DNA of 64,000 bases from Xenopus tropicalis (lineage: Eukaryota > Chordata > Amphibia > Anura > Pipidae): assembly GCF_000004195.4 (NCBI RefSeq), contig NC_030683.2:50109358-50173357 (forward strand), given 5' to 3'. The translations under genes were made by a program, and so were the position numbers. How positions within the stretch are numbered: the stretch's first letter is position 1; the number at the start of each line of letters is the position of its first letter. Below, piece by piece: positions 10,868 through 22,447 of the stretch. The notes under the pieces were generated by a model that saw nothing but the letters and a program-made list of their open reading frames with translations, made no database searches and was not told the DNA's origin.

Positions 10868-11906
10868 ATACATATGGACTTTATCTCATAATGTTATGAA
10901 AAAGCTTTAGGAAAAGGGAAGCGCGCTGATCTTTCTGAGCAAGACTTGTTAAAGTAGATCTTTCTTAATTAAAGTTTTTTTCCTCAAGTTTTCATCTGAT
11001 TTCTTTACTGCAATTGTAGACGTTGTGCCCTTGTCTGTTGTCTCAGAGCTCTGCAATTTGACTTGACCTCTGAGTTGTTTATTGGACTCTTGTCTGCCTC
11101 TGACCTGACCCAATCTTGTTGGATTCTGCTGAAATTGGCCACTCAATGCATTTTTTAGATTGGTAGGGGAAGTGCTCATCTTGACTTCAGCTCACTCTTT
11201 AAGCTTTAAAATCCTCATAGTACAGGAGCACTTAGCCTGAAACAAAGTCAATTGCATTGGACAGGAGAGCATATCAAATTTTAGAAAATGAAAAACTTTT
11301 ATTCATGTCTGTGAGGCAATTGGTGTCTTTCCCTGTTTTGCTTTCAGTTCATATCCTTCACCTTTCTTTACCTAATTATTTTGTTATTTGTCCCTTCAGT
11401 TTAACTTGCAAACTGACACTATTCCTCTCACATCAGCAGTCGCCAGCGATAAATTTCTTTGCACGTGTAGGATTATTCCTGGTATCCCAGAATCAACAAT
11501 AGTTCTTTACTTTTATCTGGTCATCTGCTACAGTTTATTATTTATTTTAAAGGAGAATGGGGGCTAACAGAGATGTTTTCCTGAGTGTTTTCAATATAAG
11601 TATTATGAGTGTCTGAACTGTAACCACTTGAGGAACCTGAGATTATGGGCAAATGCTGATGGCTCTTTACCATTGAGGATAGTGCCAAAAAAATCTTCAC
11701 ATGACTGTTCACTGAGATGAGAACATTGAACAAGTGGGGTTGGCGTAGTTAGCAGAATAGCACAGGCCAAGCTATATGGAGTGGCGACTTAACAGTGGGT
11801 TCCTATTAGTGAGACTGTACCTCTACCATGGACAAAGTTGTAGTAGAAGAGTAGTTTAGCTACACCAACAGGAGACAGCTCACTGCCATTGGAGTAAAAT
11901 GTAGAG

Positions 11907-12217
11907 CAGTGATCCCCAACCATTGGCTCGTGAGCAACATGTTGCTCACCAACCCCTTGGATGTTGCTCTCAGTGCCCTCAAACCAGGTAGTTGTTTTTG
12001 AATTCCTTACTTGGGGGCAAGTTTTGGTTGCATAAAAACAAGATTTCCTACCAAATAAAGCCTCCTATAAGCTTATAGTGTGCACAGAGGCTGCCTAATA
12101 GCCAATCTTAGCCCTTATTTGGCACCTCAATGAACTACTTTTATGATGCTTGTGTTGCTCCACAAGTCTTTTTACATTTGACTGTGGCTCATTAGTAAGA
12201 AAGGTTGGGGACCCCTG
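11907..12217. mobile_element. hAT-like MITE, CAGTGATCCCCAACC ends
   Basis: 311-bp element with ends CAGTGATCCCCAACC and GGTTGGGGACCCCTG, flanked by perfect 8-bp duplications ATGTAGAG (11899-11906 and 12218-12225). The interior starts with GAGCAACATGTTGCTC, itself a palindrome. A second copy begins at 63849 and is cut by the window end. Confidence 0.85.
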
Positions 12218-12309
12218 ATGTAGAGGGTACAGGGAAAAGCAGACTTTAGTACTGCAGATGTATAGTGTACTTTATTACTGCATGGGTAATGAGATATTGC
12301 TAAATTATA

Positions 12310-12529
12310 TAGATTGTAAGCTCTACGGGGCAGGGACCTCCTTCCTCTTGTGTCCTCGACTCTTAACTTATTGCTGCTGTATTTATCTGTATTTATTATT
12401 ATACTTTGTATTTATCTATTATCTTATTAACACCCTGTTTGTATTAATGTATTCTACTGTACAGCGCTGCGTACATAAGTAGCGCTTTATAAATAAAGAT
12501 ATGCATACATACATACATACAAATTGCCA
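12310..12529 (+). repeat. 3' end of an L2-like LINE (AGATTGTAAGCTC tail)
   Basis: AGATTGTAAGCTCTACGGGGCAGGGACC, then CTGTACAGCGCTGCGTACAT, AGCGCTTTATAAATAAAGAT and a CATA microsatellite. The same 3' tail follows L2-like reverse transcriptase sequence at 61012-61862, so this is a 5'-truncated copy of the same kind of LINE (inference). Confidence 0.6.
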
Positions 12530-12640
12530 GTGTTTTAACTTGAAACTGTATTTACATTAGTGTCTTTAGAAACACATTCAGATGAATTAAAGATAAAGAA
12601 AAAAAATTCCCTGTCTCCCAGTTCTATTTACGATGTGGTG

Positions 12641-13516
12641 ATAAGACAAAACAGAGGCGCCAAAAGGATAAAATTAGCTAAAAACACTTAAAAACCCAAT
12701 GGGTAAGGGCTCTGGCACACGGGGGAGATTAGTCGCCCGCGATTAACTCCCTGTTCGCGGGCGACTAATCTCCCCGAGTTGCCTACCCCTGCCATCCCAC
12801 CGGCGAACATGTAAGTCGCCGGCGGGATGGCAGACGCGGCGGCGCGATTTCGCGCAAATCGCCGAAAAAGACTCGCAAGGCTTTTTCAGCGATTTCCGGA
12901 AATCGCCCCGCCGCTTCTGCCATCCCGCCGGCGACTTACATGTTCGCCGGTGGGATGCCAGGGGTAGGCAACTCGGGGAGATTAGTCGCCCGCGAACAGG
13001 GAGTTTTATCGCGGGCGACTAATCTCCCCCGTGTGCCAGAGCCCTAATTCAGAGGAGGTAGTAGTGAACTTACCTCCTCCAGGCAGACACCAACAAAAGT
13101 GGTAATTTTCAGTAATAGTTTATTCACAACAATATTGCAATATTGTTGTGAATAAACTATTACTGAAAATTACCACTTTTGTTGGTGTCTGCCTGGAGGA
13201 GGTAAGTTCACTACTACCTCCTCTGAATTACCCATTGGGTTTTTAAGTGTTTTTAGCTAATTTTATCCTTTTGGCGCCTCTGTTTTGTCTTATCACTATA
13301 CCGAATCCACCCCGAGTGGAGGGGTGTTATCCCCATTGTTCTTCCTTCTACAGAGAGCGACTTCTTATTCCTGAGTGGGGTCAGGATAATCTCCCCACCT
13401 GCCTATACAGTGGTTGCCTATTGGTAACCCTGGCTTGTGAGTATTAATTTGTTTATTCTACCATTACTCCTTGTAAAAACATATTACACTATTGGGGCTC
13501 TTGGTGTTCCTTTTTG
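12641..13516. repeat. Inserted unit with a perfect 159-bp-arm palindrome, flanked by 18-bp direct repeats
   Basis: The 18-bp sequence TCTATTTACGATGTGGTG occurs on both sides (12623-12640 and 13517-13534), as a long target duplication would. Inside, 13138-13296 is the exact reverse complement of 12638-13137 once the nested MITE (12707-13044) and one TAA are removed; the symmetry centre is CAATATTG|CAATATTG at 13137/13138. The remaining 13297-13516 is single copy and unrecognised. The arms show no mismatch in my reading. The family is unknown to me. Confidence 0.85.
12707..13044. mobile_element. Palindromic MITE, GGGCTCTGGCACACGGG ends, TAA duplication
   Basis: 338-bp element whose two halves are nearly complementary over most of its length (GGGCTCTGGCACACGGGGG..., GATTAGTCGCCCGCG..., GCCATCCC(A/G)CCGGCGA...). 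It is flanked by TAA at 12704-12706 and 13045-13047. It sits within the left arm of the surrounding palindrome; the right arm retains the empty site GGGTAATTC. The same family occurs at 15765-15989. The 3-bp TAA duplication suggests the PIF/Harbinger superfamily (inference). Confidence 0.88.
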
Positions 13517-14507
13517 TCTATTTACGATGTGGTGCCTTAACTCACTTCCAATTTTTTTCCATATTTACATGGATGAGCCCTATACTGTCCTTTTTTTTGA
13601 CCACATTTACCAGCCTCCTGATCTATCGGATCAGCCCTGGTAAGATATTAATCAGGTTTGCCATTGCTTTTTCCACATACACAAACTGATAGACTGCTGA
13701 CTACTGGCCAAGAGTGGGTGAATGAGCTGCAATTACTGGCCCAGGTACAGCCATCTTTACTGGATCAGCATGAGGTTTTTGCCTTGCCTAAGCAGATGCT
13801 CTACGCAGCAAGGGCTACTCTCTTAGTTTTCATAACTAGTACAGAGAGATGCTCTAAATTTAGTCCAGATTAGTTATTGCTTTGAAGAACAGCAGCATAG
13901 TAGCCTGGTAATTATGTTACTACATGCTGAGTGTAAAGACTTCTTGTGTAACATTGGAATGCAATGCTTGCCCATCCATGAATGGACTTTAAATACTTGT
14001 TTACACCTCAGTTATTTAAGAACTAGATTTATACCTATGGTCACACATGTAAGAGCTTTTTCCATTTTTGCTAAATCTCTGCACGTTGCTGTGGAACATT
14101 CATTTTTACCCAAACCCTCGCTTTCTCATGTGTCCTAGTTCATTATTTTAGATTGCTGACTTTGATTGCAGTTATAAAATTACATGTTGGCATTTTAAAT
14201 AAATACAACATGACACACAATTATATTATAGGAGAGTACTGTTTGTTCTGCAGTAAATTGTGAATGGAACACACAGTATATTTAGCGTATATCAGGCTTT
14301 AACCATTTGCGTGCACCATTATACAGTGAAATGAAGAAATACATAATATTAGATTTTTATTATGTCTTTTAATGCAATTTCTTGTAGGTTTGTAACAAGA
14401 ACACATGCACAGACATACACACATACATGCATACATATATATAGATACATAGGAACAAGGGGCAGCACTCCCAAAAAAAGAAAGGTGTATTACTCACCAA
14501 TTCAATA

Positions 14508-14508
14508 G

Positions 14509-14551
<43 letters not shown>
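14508..14551. repeat. (GATA/TATC)n microsatellite
   Basis: About 11 uninterrupted copies of the tetranucleotide ATCT, next to a CACA/CATA-rich stretch at 14400-14450. Confidence 0.95.
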
Positions 14552-15764
14552 AATCATCTATTGTGAGTGTTGAAAATGGAAACTAAAGGGTTGTTTATCC
14601 AACTGGAATCCAACTGGGGAATTTTGAAGGATTTAACATTTATGCATTTGTTTTTTACACTGCAATGAATTGTTTAAGTGTAAAAAATACATTGTTAGAA
14701 TTGAAACATGGCAGCTATCCTAACTGCTAGGTAGAAATGATTGTGAGTTGTTAAATTAACCCCATAAAAGATTTTTTAGGTTGTGCGTGGGGGAAGTTTT
14801 ACAAAACATTTTCTAAAGAGTCTTAAGTGAAAAAGTCTTTCGCAGAAGTGTCGCAAAATTTCAAAATTTTCGACTTGTTGCATGAAAACGGAGACTTTTT
14901 CAAATTGTCACACAAAAACCAGTGTCAAAAATCCAAAACCTCTAAAGTTTTGAAAGAAGCAAAAGAAGGGTCCTCCAAGGAACAGAAGGATCATCTGCTA
15001 TTCTCTTCCATATAATCTTACCAATTGTAGCTGGAAAATTGTCAGATTGATATTTTTAGCCTTTATGAAGCATAGTAAAACTTGAAAAGGCCCAACTTAT
15101 TTTTCTGCAAATTTTAGCACTAAAAATCTAAATCTGCAAAAAAAAAAAAATCAGACGATTAATAAATGGCCCCCTTAGCTTATGGTTTTACTGTGACATA
15201 TAAGGGTATCAAGTAAGGTAAACATTATTCAGCAACTGTTCCTTGCATTGTCTGATGCATATTTAGTTAAAGAAAGAGTGTAAGAGCTCCAGGCACAATC
15301 TGAGGGAAATTATATTTCTGGCAGAAATTTCAATAACTTTGCCAAGCAAAGAAAATTAATGTACAGAGTGCACAGTATAATTTGAGTTTCCTTCCTGGAA
15401 CAGCAAGCCAGGCTGGTATGTAACGTTACACTGAATTTATAATTAATATTTGTATTCATTTTTGTATTGTATTATAAAAAAGGGATTAGAGGTACAAATC
15501 ATTTCATAACACATCCAAATAATTATAGTTACCTGACAAGGCAAACTAGTAATTACAAAGCAGGGTAAAAAAAATAAGGATGAGGGCAATGCTCACAATC
15601 TAAAAGGTAAAGGGGAGCAATACTTTAGATGTGGGGAAATTGTATATATGGATTCATCCACAGTATCAGAGTGTGTACTGACATTTACAAAAACAGGAAA
15701 ATGTAGCGTAATAGATATACAGTAATTGATTGGCTAATTTATAATCTACTATATTAGCCACTAA

Positions 15765-15989
15765 GGGCTCTGGCACACGGGGAGATTAGTCGCCCGAGCA
15801 AAACTCCCTGTTCACGGGCGACTAATCTCCCCGAGTTGCCTTCCCCTGCCATCCCACCGGCGACAATGTAAGTCGCCTGTGGGATGGCAGACACGGCGGG
15901 GCGATTTTGGGAAACGCCGGTGACTTACATGTCGCCCGCGAACAGGGAGTTTTGCCGCGGACGACTAATCTTCCTGTGTGCCAGAGCCC
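15765..15989. mobile_element. Second palindromic MITE, GGGCTCTGGCACACGGGG ends
   Basis: 225-bp shorter and more diverged relative of 12707-13044, flanked by TAA at 15762-15764 and 15990-15992. The outer repeats GATTAGTCGCCCG and CGACTAATCTTCC remain complementary; the middle is shortened. Confidence 0.85.
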
Positions 15990-18893
15990 TAAAATGTATA
16001 ACTTTTCCTACATTTTTCTGTTTGGATCTTAGCAGTGTGCTTATATTATATGTTGTATTAGCAGTCAGTTTACAGCATATGTGGAAAAAGGCAATAGGAA
16101 GTTTCCATCTGACCTTGTAACACAGCAAAATATAAACAAAATTTAGAAAATACTATATGTGGATTTTTTTTATGGGTTAATAGATCTAAAGCAAAGTCTA
16201 ACCTTAAAATATTTAGATTGCTTTCATGGTCACATGATATAAAGGTCACCTTGGTGGAGAATTTCCCCTTTAATACAGGGTTGCTGTGTCAGCAGAGTTG
16301 TTAAAAGAAAGAATTATGATTGCAAATGTCAATATAAACATAAAAATTCCACTACAACTCTTTCCATGTTATGGTGGTGCCCTTTCAAAGAAATTTGTTA
16401 GGAGAAAGGACCATAGAAATAGAACGGAAAGTAATGTTTGTCAGGAACACAAAGCACATAAATATAGAGATGGGTAGTGTAAAAAATAGGGATGTTATTG
16501 TTCTCATTGTAAAGGCAACCTGGAATGTTGCAGGACTAAGTGCCTTGATTATATAATAATACTAAATTCAATCTGCCAAATGGGATTAATACATTAATAG
16601 CAATTAGAAACAAGTCAACACAACGTAATGAGGTTAATTCCTCTTGATGCATCTTCAAAAGTTTCTCTCCGCTGTCCTGATGAGCTGTGCGAAGCCCTGA
16701 TTTACAGTAATTAATGGCATCACGTTTCCAGGAAGAAACTATAGAAGAAAGGGTTCACAGATGAGAGTAGGTAACTGCAGCAAGGGAGAGGGTTGCAGTT
16801 GTTTCCCATCTGTGTTTTGAAGCTATTCCTGGGCAGCCATCCAAGTCAATGTTAACCTGTGTGCTTCTGGCTCCCCTTTGCCTCAATTTATGAGACTGCG
16901 TAGCATGAACTTATTTAAATCCCTCTGCTGGCAGACGAACCCGCAGCACATTGCAATGTGAATAGCAAAAGGTTAGATAGATACACGTTTAATGTTTTAA
17001 AGACTAGGAATGGCAAAAAATTTAATATATTTCAAATAGCAGAAGCTATCAGATTATTTACTTGATGATTTTCCTCTATAGAAAAGGTAAATAGTTAATT
17101 TTGTATCCAGAGTCTTAACTGATTACAAGGTTATAAGGATATCCTTGTCTGTGCAGGTAAGCCATGAATGAAACTCGGTCATTTCAAGTGATCACCAGCA
17201 GATTCCTAAAGCTGACTTATCAGCTGTCCTTGACGGCTGGAGATCCACAGAGCTGGAATTTGTAATACATGCAGTTAGTGTTGGAGGCAGGATTAATGCA
17301 TAAATGAGGTAAGAAAATGGATTTAGTAGGGAGCTGATGTCATCTGAATCAATGTGTTTCTTGGAAAATTCACAGGAATAGGAAAATATTAACATTACTA
17401 GACATTCATGTTTAAGGAATTATAGTCTGCTTTGATACTGCATATCATTTCTAAATCAACAATCCAAAAAAAAGAAGAGCTTAGACAAGCGCAGGTAGTA
17501 AAACCAGCAAAAGACCTATTTTCTTTTGTAGCATATATGTTTCATGTGGTATAACCTATAAGTGAATTCTGAACTGCTACATCAATCAGTTATTTCCACT
17601 TTATCCTCAAGCCCGTTATATCATTATAGAGCAATACCTGCACAGAGAGTTTCAATTTAATTTAATCTGGGCTTTCTAGAATGCTAATGCGACGTATGTT
17701 TAAAATGCAATATGTGCATGGTATTCTTTTGTGTTTTGGTTGCAGAAGTGTTACAGTCTGTTTGAAAAACTACGGTCTTTTATGTAACTAGGATATGATA
17801 AAAACCCCAAAACCCACTGCCGTTTCCCTTCCAGAATAAATTCTACATTTTTAAGCTTAGTAACATGTACATGTTACCACTCATTGCTTCTTGCTGGCCC
17901 CTGTCTGATCCATTATCTACTGTTCACCGCTAGTACTTGCCCCTTTTGCTGTTACTCTACTAGCAGGCCACTGGCATTTTGGTGACCTTTTTTATTGAAG
18001 CAGTGATGCCCACCTTTTTTCAAGTCCTTTAAAGAATCTCTTCTGGCCTGTGGGTCTTAAGCTTGACAGCACAGAGCTATAGTAACAGATATAAATGTTG
18101 CTTTATTTTAATACTTTTCTGTTATAATCTTTATTTGCAGGGTAGCAAACAATCTCACATACTGTAGCTCTACTATAATTCTCCATATGATGTCCATCTT
18201 ACTTAGCATTCTTAGATGTTGCTACAACTTCCCCTTCTCAGCTTCAATTCAGGTTATTTTTAACCTAAACAAGGTAGACCCTCGGTTAGATATACAGCTA
18301 AAAAGAACAGTTAAGACTGATGGTTATATTTATATCCTATCTAGCTTTTAGCTCCTATCTGATTTAAATACACACATAAGCAGCCACTTTTCTACAATAC
18401 AAGAGTAATAAGATACACCAGAAAGGCAAGGCAACTACAGTACACAGAAACATGTCAAACACATCAATATTTAACGTTCAAACAGAAGCAGGAACACAAC
18501 ATCTATAATTCTGTCTCCATTCTGGAATTAATTCCACATGGTCTCAGACAAGTCTGCATTTTACTAATGATGGCTCCATATGTATAAGGCAAAAATCATA
18601 AGGAAAACCTATGGAAATTGTTCACTTAAACATAATATTTAATATGTTGACCTAAAAGCACCACTCCACTTAAGTAGGACATATGTTGTTGTTATACATA
18701 AAACCTGAGAAATAATCAGGAAGAAGATTATTTGCTGTAAAGTTATATTTGTTTCTTGAAGTGTCTTCTGTAAGGCTAATCTCCCATGGAGCGATTTAGT
18801 GCGATTTAAGATGATGAATACTGTAAATTCAGTAGGCCACACTTATTCCGGTAGGTACAGAAATAAGGTACTGAATATTCTTATCTTATAACA

Positions 18894-19069
18894 CAGCAGT
18901 TCTCAACCTGTGGGTCGGGACCCCTGTGGGGGTCAAACAACCCTTTCAAAGCGGTCACCTAAGACCATCGAAAAACACATATTTCCGATGGTCTTAGGAA
19001 TATTTCTATGGTTGGGGGTCACCACAACATGAGGAAGGGTCGCGGCATTAGGAAGGTTGAGAACCACTG
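18894..19069. mobile_element. SPIN-like non-autonomous hAT element
   Basis: 176-bp element with ends CAGCAGTTCTCAACCTGTGG and GGAAGGTTGAGAACCACTG. Inside are GGTCGGGACCCC, a CCTAAGACCATCG / CGATGGTCTTAGG foldback around AAAAACACATATTT, and GGGGGTCACCACAACATGAGG. This layout matches the SPIN (Space Invader) hAT family of tetrapods as I remember it. The 8-bp duplication is TTATAACA (18886-18893) versus TTCTAACA (19070-19077), 7 of 8. Confidence 0.78.
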
Positions 19070-19196
19070 TTCTAACAGAATAGACCAAGACATTCCAATA
19101 TACACACTTCAGCAAGATGAAAATTCAGAACATATTTCCTTTTTTGGTTGTTATTTATTTAGCAAAAGTAATGGCTAACAGAAGTAGTGACTGTTC

Positions 19197-19715
19197 ACTA
19201 ACTGGCTTCCCTACCTCCCAGCTCACCCCATTCCATTCTATCACAGCCTCGGCCTCTCTCCACCTGCATTTTTCCCACAGATGGAGAGTAGCCAATGTGC
19301 TCCTATAAGCTCTGCACCAACAGGCACAGCATCGGCCTCTGTGTCAGTTTCACTGCGATATCCTACCTTAAAGACAATGACAAGTGCCTGTGGTTAACAT
19401 CACCCTAAGCCTTTCTGTCTTTCTACTTCTTACCTGGAATTCCATCCCTTAAATCCTCCTTTAATTGCTTTAAAATTTTACTTAAAAACTTCCTCCTGTA
19501 GCACTGGCATAACATCTGACCTTGGTACATAAGATATAAACTGCAGGACTTATTACTCTTCTATTTTTGTCTGTAGGTTAGGCTTCCACTTAGATTGTAA
19601 GTTCTACAGGCCAGGGACCTCCTTCACTTGCCTCTTAATGCTGAACACTTAATGCACTGTTTTAATGTATAGTGCTGTGTATACATGTAGCACTGTATAA
19701 ATAAAACACAGGCAT
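19197..19715 (+). repeat. Degenerate L2-like LINE 3' end
   Basis: Begins with CTAACTGGCTTCCCTACCTCC and ends with AGATTGTAAGTTCTACAGG, GGGACCTCCTTCA and GTAGCACTGTATAAATAAA, the diverged tail seen at 12310-12529 and 61716-61854. No open reading frame remains. Confidence 0.5.
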
Positions 19716-20702
19716 ACATAACTCTCTGTCTTCTTGTTTGCTATTATTATTATTATTATTAGTAGTATTTTGGCAGAGTTTTTTTTAAAAGTATTTAAAC
19801 CATTCAGAACCAATTCTTATTATGAATTTAAATTACTTATCTATCTATCTTTTCTTTGCACTATAATTCCCTATTTAGGGTAGCAGTTGGGAAACAAAAT
19901 AATTACAGGCACATGAATTAGTGTTGCATTGGTTTTCACTCTCAGGGTGATAAGCCAGGTGGGTTGTTTGAAGTCTCAAGTAGAATTCCCTAGCCAGTGA
20001 CCCTATTCATCTGCTGCATGCATTGATCACGAGGGCTTTTTAGGACATTTCAGCAACAGCCGCCTGTCCTCTTTTCCAAACCCTGCTAATTCCTGAGTGT
20101 CGAGTGATGGATCTCAGGCTGTTCAGAAGGAGGAGAACTCCAGATCAAAAAGGATTATCTGCTAATGGTCTATACATACGGCAATGAACACCTGGTAGGT
20201 GATGTCAGCTCTTGGAGGGCACAAACTTCTGAATCGTTCATTTGACACTGCTGTTTCTGCAAACAAAGGGGACATTGCTTGCAAGAAGGGAATCAAAGAA
20301 CCTAAAAAGCTTCCTCTTGGCTGGAAATCCTTATATCCCCGAATTCCATTATACATGTCTATGAGGGTGCCATCCAGGACTTCAATAAGCACTTGCAGAT
20401 TAACAAAATGTAGGTCTTACAGATTCTCCCTCCAAGCACACATACAAAAGGAAATAACTTTAAAATTTTGCTAAGCTTAGTGCCAGACTGCAGAACAAAA
20501 CAAAACTTTAAAGATTATTGATCTTTTATTTATATAGCTTAGACATATTTCACAGTGCTTTACAGAAATTTTGTATCATTCACATCATTCGCTGCCTAAG
20601 GCATTCACACTATGGTCACTAGTATCAGCCTTTAATCAGTATGTTTTATTAGTGTAGAAGAGAACTGTACCTGGACAAAGCACGTGCAACCACAGACATA
20701 AT

Positions 20703-20800
20703 ATACAAGCTTCTTACAGATAGCCGCTTGCCTGGCATAGAACCTAGGACCTCTGTGCTACAAAGCAGGAATGCTAACCATTGCACTACAATGCTGTATA
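20703..20800 (-). repeat. tRNA-derived SINE head
   Basis: On the - strand a tRNA-like promoter is visible: box A TAGTGCAATGG (20788-20778), GTTAGCATTCCTGC after it, and box B GGTTCTATGCC (20744-20734), 33 bases apart. GGTTAGCATT..GCTTTGTAGCAC..GGTCCTAGGTTC is typical of tRNA-derived SINE heads in fish and amphibians. It lacks an intact acceptor stem, so a functional tRNA is unlikely. The Tc1 element begins only 51 bp beyond it. Confidence 0.65.
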
Positions 20801-20851
20801 TTGAGAGTTGCTTGTTTTTTCCGCCATGTAAGAGGCAGCATGGGGGTAGTA

Positions 20852-21064
20852 CAAACCGGATTCGAAAAAAGTTGGGACACTAAACAAATTGTGAATAAAA
20901 ACTGAACGCAATGATGTGGAGGTGCCAACTTCTAATATTTTATTCAGAATAGAACATAAATCACGGAACAAAAGTTTAAACTGAGAAAATGTACCATTTT
21001 AAGGGAAAAATATGTTGATTCAGAATTTCATGGTGTCAACAAATCCCAAAAAAGTTGGGACAAG
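20852..21064. repeat. Tc1 terminal inverted repeat, left
   Basis: Starts CAAACCGGATTCGAAAAAAG; its outer and inner direct repeats (AAAAAAGTTGGGAC) are about 180 bp apart. It differs from the right repeat only at the G of ATTCG. Confidence 0.95.
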
Positions 21065-21071
21065 GCCATTT

Positions 21072-22096
21072 TCACCACTGTATGGCATCTCCCCTTCTTC
21101 TTACAACACTCAACAGACGTCTGGGGACCGAGGAGACCAGTTTCTCAAGTTTAGGAATAGGAATGCTCTCCCATTCTTGTCTAATACAGGCCTCTAACTG
21201 TTCAATCGTCTTGGGCCTTCTTTGTCGCACCTTCCTCTTTATGATGCGCCAAATGTTCTCTATAGGTGAAAGATCTGGACTGCAGACTGGCCATTTCAGT
21301 ACCCGGATCCTTCTCCTACGCAGCCATGATGTTGTGATTGATGCAGAATGTGGTCTGGCATTATCTTGTTGAAAAATGCAGGGTCTTCCCTGAAAGAGAT
21401 AACGTCTGGATGGGAGTATATGTTGTTCTAGAACCTGAATATATTTTTCTGCATTGATGCTGCCTTGATGCAAGCTGCCCATGCCACATGCACTCATGCA
21501 CTCATGCAACCCCATACCATCAGAGATGCAGGCTTCTGAACTGAGCGTTGATAACAACTTGGGTTGTCCTTGTCCTCTTTGGTCCGGATGACATGGCGTC
21601 CCAGATTTCCAAAAAGAACTTCGAATTGTGACTCGTCTGACCACAGAACAGTCTTCCATTTTGCCCCACTCCATTTTAAATGATCCCTGGCCCAGTGAAA
21701 ACGCCTGAGCTTGTGGATCTTGCTTAGAAATGGCTTCTTCTTTGCACTGTAGAGTTTCAGCTGGCAACGGTGGATGGCACGGTGGATTGTGTTCACTGAC
21801 AATGGTTTCTGGAAGTATTCCTGAGCCCATTCTGTGATTTCCTTTACAGTAGCATTCCTGTTTGTGGTGCAGTGTCGTTTAAGGGCCCGGAGATCACGGG
21901 CATCCAGTATGGTTTTACGGCCTTGACCCTTACGCACAGAGATTGTTCCAGATTCTCTGAATCTTCGGATGATGTTATGCACAGTTGATGATGATAGATG
22001 CAAAATCTTTGCAATTTTTCGCTGGGTAACACCTTTCTGATATTGCTCCACTATCTTTCTGCGCAACATTGTGGGAATTGGTGATCCTCTACCCAT
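21072..22096 (-). pseudogene. Tc1 transposase, single frameshift
   Basis: The cut-and-paste transposase reads on the - strand from MGRGSPIPTM (start 22096) through a paired helix-turn-helix region (RRKIVEQYQKGVTQRKIAK, then STVHNIIRRFRESG), a GRK-type linker and the first catalytic Asp in WSDESQF. At WGCMSA it hits a stop. The frame resumes two frames over with CGMGSLHQGS and carries the second Asp in QQDNARPH and the Glu in SPIENIW, 34 residues apart (DD34E, Tc1 type), ending RRRGDAIQW at 21072. The lesion is the tandem repeat CACTCATG CACTCATG at 21490-21505; one 8-bp unit too many accounts exactly for the shift. The ATG at 22150 adds 18 residues unlike the family, so 22096 is preferred. 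The total length without the extra unit would be about 340 residues, normal for Tc1. Confidence 0.92.
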
Positions 22097-22234
22097 CTTG
22101 GCTTCTGAGAGACACTGCCACTCTGAGAAGCTCTTTTTATACCCAATCATGTTGCCAATTGACCTAATTAGTGTTATTTGGTCTTCCAGCTCTTCGTTAT
22201 GCTCAAATTTAATTTTTCCAGCCTCTTATTGCTA

Positions 22235-22447
22235 CTTGTCCCAACTTTTTTGGGATTTGTTGACACCATGAAATTCTGAATCAACATATTTTTCCCTTAA
22301 AATGGTACATTTTCTCAGTTTAAACTTTTGTTCCGTGATTTATGTTCTATTCTGAATAAAATATTAGAAGTTGGCACCTCCACATCATTGCGTTCAGTTT
22401 TTATTCACAATTTGTTTAGTGTCCCAACTTTTTTGGAATCCGGTTTG
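22235..22447. repeat. Tc1 terminal inverted repeat, right
   Basis: Reverse complement of 20852-21064 with a single difference (ATTCC in place of ATTCG when read inward). It ends in CCGGTTTG followed by TA. Confidence 0.95.

Larger units (their letters stand above)
20852..22447 (-). mobile_element. Full-length Tc1/mariner transposon with 213-bp TIRs
   Basis: 1,596-bp element flanked by TA (20850-20851 and 22448-22449). Its two 213-bp terminal inverted repeats differ at one position. Each repeat carries an outer and an inner copy of AAAAAAGTTGGGAC, the IR/DR transposase-binding layout of Tc1 elements. One transposase gene lies on the - strand, broken by an 8-bp tandem duplication. It is inserted in a HGSNAT intron opposite to the gene. 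Confidence 0.95.

Noticed and set aside
10949..11179. 76-codon open frame on the - strand with plausible protein-like composition (SETTDKGTTS)
   Set aside because: No recognised motif, no splice or promoter context, lies in an HGSNAT intron; length expected by chance.
12638..13296. Palindrome as an assembly or chimeric-read artefact
   Set aside because: A MITE with its own TAA duplication is present in only one arm, which an artefactual inverted copy would not produce; long reads should still confirm.
20703..20800. Functional tRNA gene on the - strand
   Set aside because: A and B boxes are present but no acceptor stem pairing or clear anticodon arm; better explained as a SINE head.
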